Source: Pseudomonadota bacterium (GTDB lineage Bacteria > Pseudomonadota > Alphaproteobacteria > Rhizobiales > Xanthobacteraceae). Taken from it: a DNA stretch of 13,138 nt. This document shows positions 12,044-13,138 of this stretch, piece after piece. The stretch spans positions 1 to 13,138 of the forward strand of contig JAEYVN010000401.1 in NCBI GenBank assembly GCA_023431725.1, written 5' to 3'. Both the position numbers and the translations under genes were made by a program. Under the pieces are notes generated by a model that was given only the letters and a program-made list of their open reading frames with translations, was not told the DNA's origin and searched no databases. Positions within the stretch are counted from its first letter, which is position 1. The number at the start of each line of letters is the position of its first letter.

Positions 12044-12096
12044 TAGAGCATGATGTCGTCCGAAAACCGCTTTGCACTTTTCGGCATCATGCTCTA
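12044..12096. repeat. TAGAGCATGATG hairpin repeat, second of two
   Basis: TAGAGCATGATG (12044-12055) pairs perfectly with CATCATGCTCTA (12085-12096). Inside, CCGAAAA (12060-12066) pairs with TTTTCGG (12078-12084), with TCGT as a bulge and an 11 nt loop. It ends 23 bp before the ABC exporter ATG, so it falls within or next to its leader. Hairpins of this AGAGCATGAT type recur between genes in Hyphomicrobiales, particularly Bradyrhizobium relatives (general knowledge, no search made). Confidence 0.75.
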
Positions 12097-12119
12097 CGGC
12101 CGGAAAGCCGGAGACGACC

Positions 12120-13138
12120 ATGGCCCTTGTGGCAGACAGCGATAAAGACGGGAAGAGGGCCACGCCTGAGAGCGCTGCCGAAGCGCGCCGGGGCTCGAGC
12201 CTGAAGCCGCTCCGGTTACTGGTTCCCTATGTGCTCCGGTATCGCATCCGGGCGGCTGCGGCCCTCGTGGCCCTCGTGGTGGCCGCCCTGGCGACGCTCG
12301 CCGTGCCGGTCGCCGTGCGCCGGATGATCGATTTCGGCTTCATCGGCGAGGAAGGGCTGATCGATAATTATTTCGGGGTGATGATCGGCGTCGTCTTCGT
12401 GCTCTCGATGGCCAGCGCCTGCCGCTTCTATCTCGTCACGACGCTCGGCGAGCGCATCGTGTCGGACCTGCGCGAGCAGGTGTTCGGCCATCTCACCTCG
12501 CTCTCGCCGGCCTTCTTCGATCGCGGCCAGACCGGCGAGATGATGTCGCGGCTGACCGCCGACACCACGCAGATCAAGGCCGCCGTCGGCGCGTCGGTCT
12601 CGGTCGCGTTGCGCAATCTCGTGCTGTTTCTCGGCGCCGGCGCGATGATGGTCATCACCAGCCCGCGATTGTCGATGTTCGTGCTGGTGGCGATTCCGGT
12701 CATCGTCCTGCCGCTGGTGGCGTTCGGCCGCGCGGTGCGCAAGCGCTCGCGCATTGCGCAGGATTCGCTCGCTGAAGCGGCCGCTTATGCGACCGAGACG
12801 ATCGGCGCGGTTCGCACGGTGCAGGCTTTCACCAGCGAACGCTTTGCAACGAAACGTTTCGGCGATGCGGTCGAGACGGCCTTCCAGGCGGCGCGTCAAT
12901 CGACGCTGTCGCGCTCCATTCTCACCGCTTTCGGCATCTTTCTTGTCTTCGCCAGTGTCGTGATCGTGCTGTGGGTCGGCGCCAAGGATGTGTTGGCCGG
13001 CGACATGACACCGGGCCGGCTCAGCCAGTTCGTGCTCTATGCGGTGTTCGCGGCTGGGGCTTTGGGCGAACTCAGCCAGGTGTGGGGCGAGGTGCAGCAG
13101 GCGTCAGGTGCCGCCGAGCGATTGTTCGAAATTCTCGC
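12120..13138 (+). CDS. MsbA-like ABC exporter, N-terminal transmembrane part
   Basis: The start and 339 codons are visible; the gene leaves the window before its ATP-binding domain. The ATG at 12120 begins a polar N-terminus of about 30 residues (MALVADSDKDGKRATPESAA), then LLVPYVLRYR and hydrophobic helices typical of a type I ABC exporter membrane domain. Landmarks are AVRRMIDFGFIGEEG after the first helix, LGERIVSDLREQVFGHLTSL, the coupling-helix segment FFDRGQTGEMMSRLTADT, TVQAFTSERF, and AASGAAERLFEIL-type sequence (QQASGAAERLFEIL) at the right edge, which normally leads into the nucleotide-binding domain. It belongs to the MsbA/P-glycoprotein-related half-transporter family; the substrate (lipid or drug) cannot be told. 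A weak GGAG-like site (CCGGAGACGACC) precedes the ATG, and two hairpin repeats lie just upstream. Confidence 0.92.
   Translation, partial: MALVADSDKDGKRATPESAAEARRGSSLKPLRLLVPYVLRYRIRAAAALVALVVAALATLAVPVAVRRMIDFGFIGEEGLIDNYFGVMIGVVFVLSMASACRFYLVTTLGERIVSDLREQVFGHLTSLSPAFFDRGQTGEMMSRLTADTTQIKAAVGASVSVALRNLVLFLGAGAMMVITSPRLSMFVLVAIPVIVLPLVAFGRAVRKRSRIAQDSLAEAAAYATETIGAVRTVQAFTSERFATKRFGDAVETAFQAARQSTLSRSILTAFGIFLVFASVVIVLWVGAKDVLAGDMTPGRLSQFVLYAVFAAGALGELSQVWGEVQQASGAAERLFEIL

Overview
The window is GC-rich chromosomal DNA from an alphaproteobacterium. Hyphomicrobiales is very likely, and the Bradyrhizobium/Rhodopseudomonas/Afipia group (Nitrobacteraceae) is the best guess. The basis is a TrcR-type (DUF1013) regulator, the ispH-thrB-rnhA order, an RcdA (DUF1465) protein, DUF1192, and intergenic hairpin repeats of the kind scattered through genomes of that group. 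Most genes are conserved core genes. No phage, integrase, transposase, CRISPR array, toxin-antitoxin pair, rRNA or tRNA was seen.

Layout: (1) 1-856, two minus-strand genes: the N-terminal part of trcR with a good sigma70-type promoter, and a small lipoprotein. (2) 995-3414, a tight plus-strand run ispH-thrB-rnhA (isoprenoid precursor synthesis, threonine synthesis, RNA:DNA hybrid removal), closed by a long imperfect palindromic repeat in the convergent gap. (3) 3549-4959, a minus-strand redox pair: a secreted DsbD-N-like protein followed by a Prx5-type peroxiredoxin. It is divergent from yqgE (5064-5684), with a perfect inverted repeat between them. (4) 5918-8848, a large membrane c-di-GMP protein (periplasmic domain, about 7 TM helices, PAS, degenerate GGDEF, intact EAL), convergent with yqgE. 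(5) 9084-10082, a zinc-free quinone oxidoreductase. (6) 10287-11346, a small DUF1192 protein, then an AT-richer non-coding block with a CtrA-type box, two small stem-loops and a strong terminator, then rcdA. (7) 11361-11574, a degenerate 16-17 bp tandem array and a terminator. (8) rpmE on the minus strand with a clear promoter, two strong hairpin repeats, and the start of an MsbA-like ABC exporter that leaves the window before its ATPase domain.

Cell-cycle theme: trcR lies at one end and rcdA, the adaptor for proteolysis of the master regulator CtrA, near the other. A TTAA-N7-TTAA CtrA-type box with an adjacent GANTC methylation site sits between DUF1192 and rcdA, ahead of a possible small RNA. 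The most unusual non-coding structures are this block, the tandem array after rcdA, and the dyad between the redox pair and yqgE. I found no convincing new multi-gene system.
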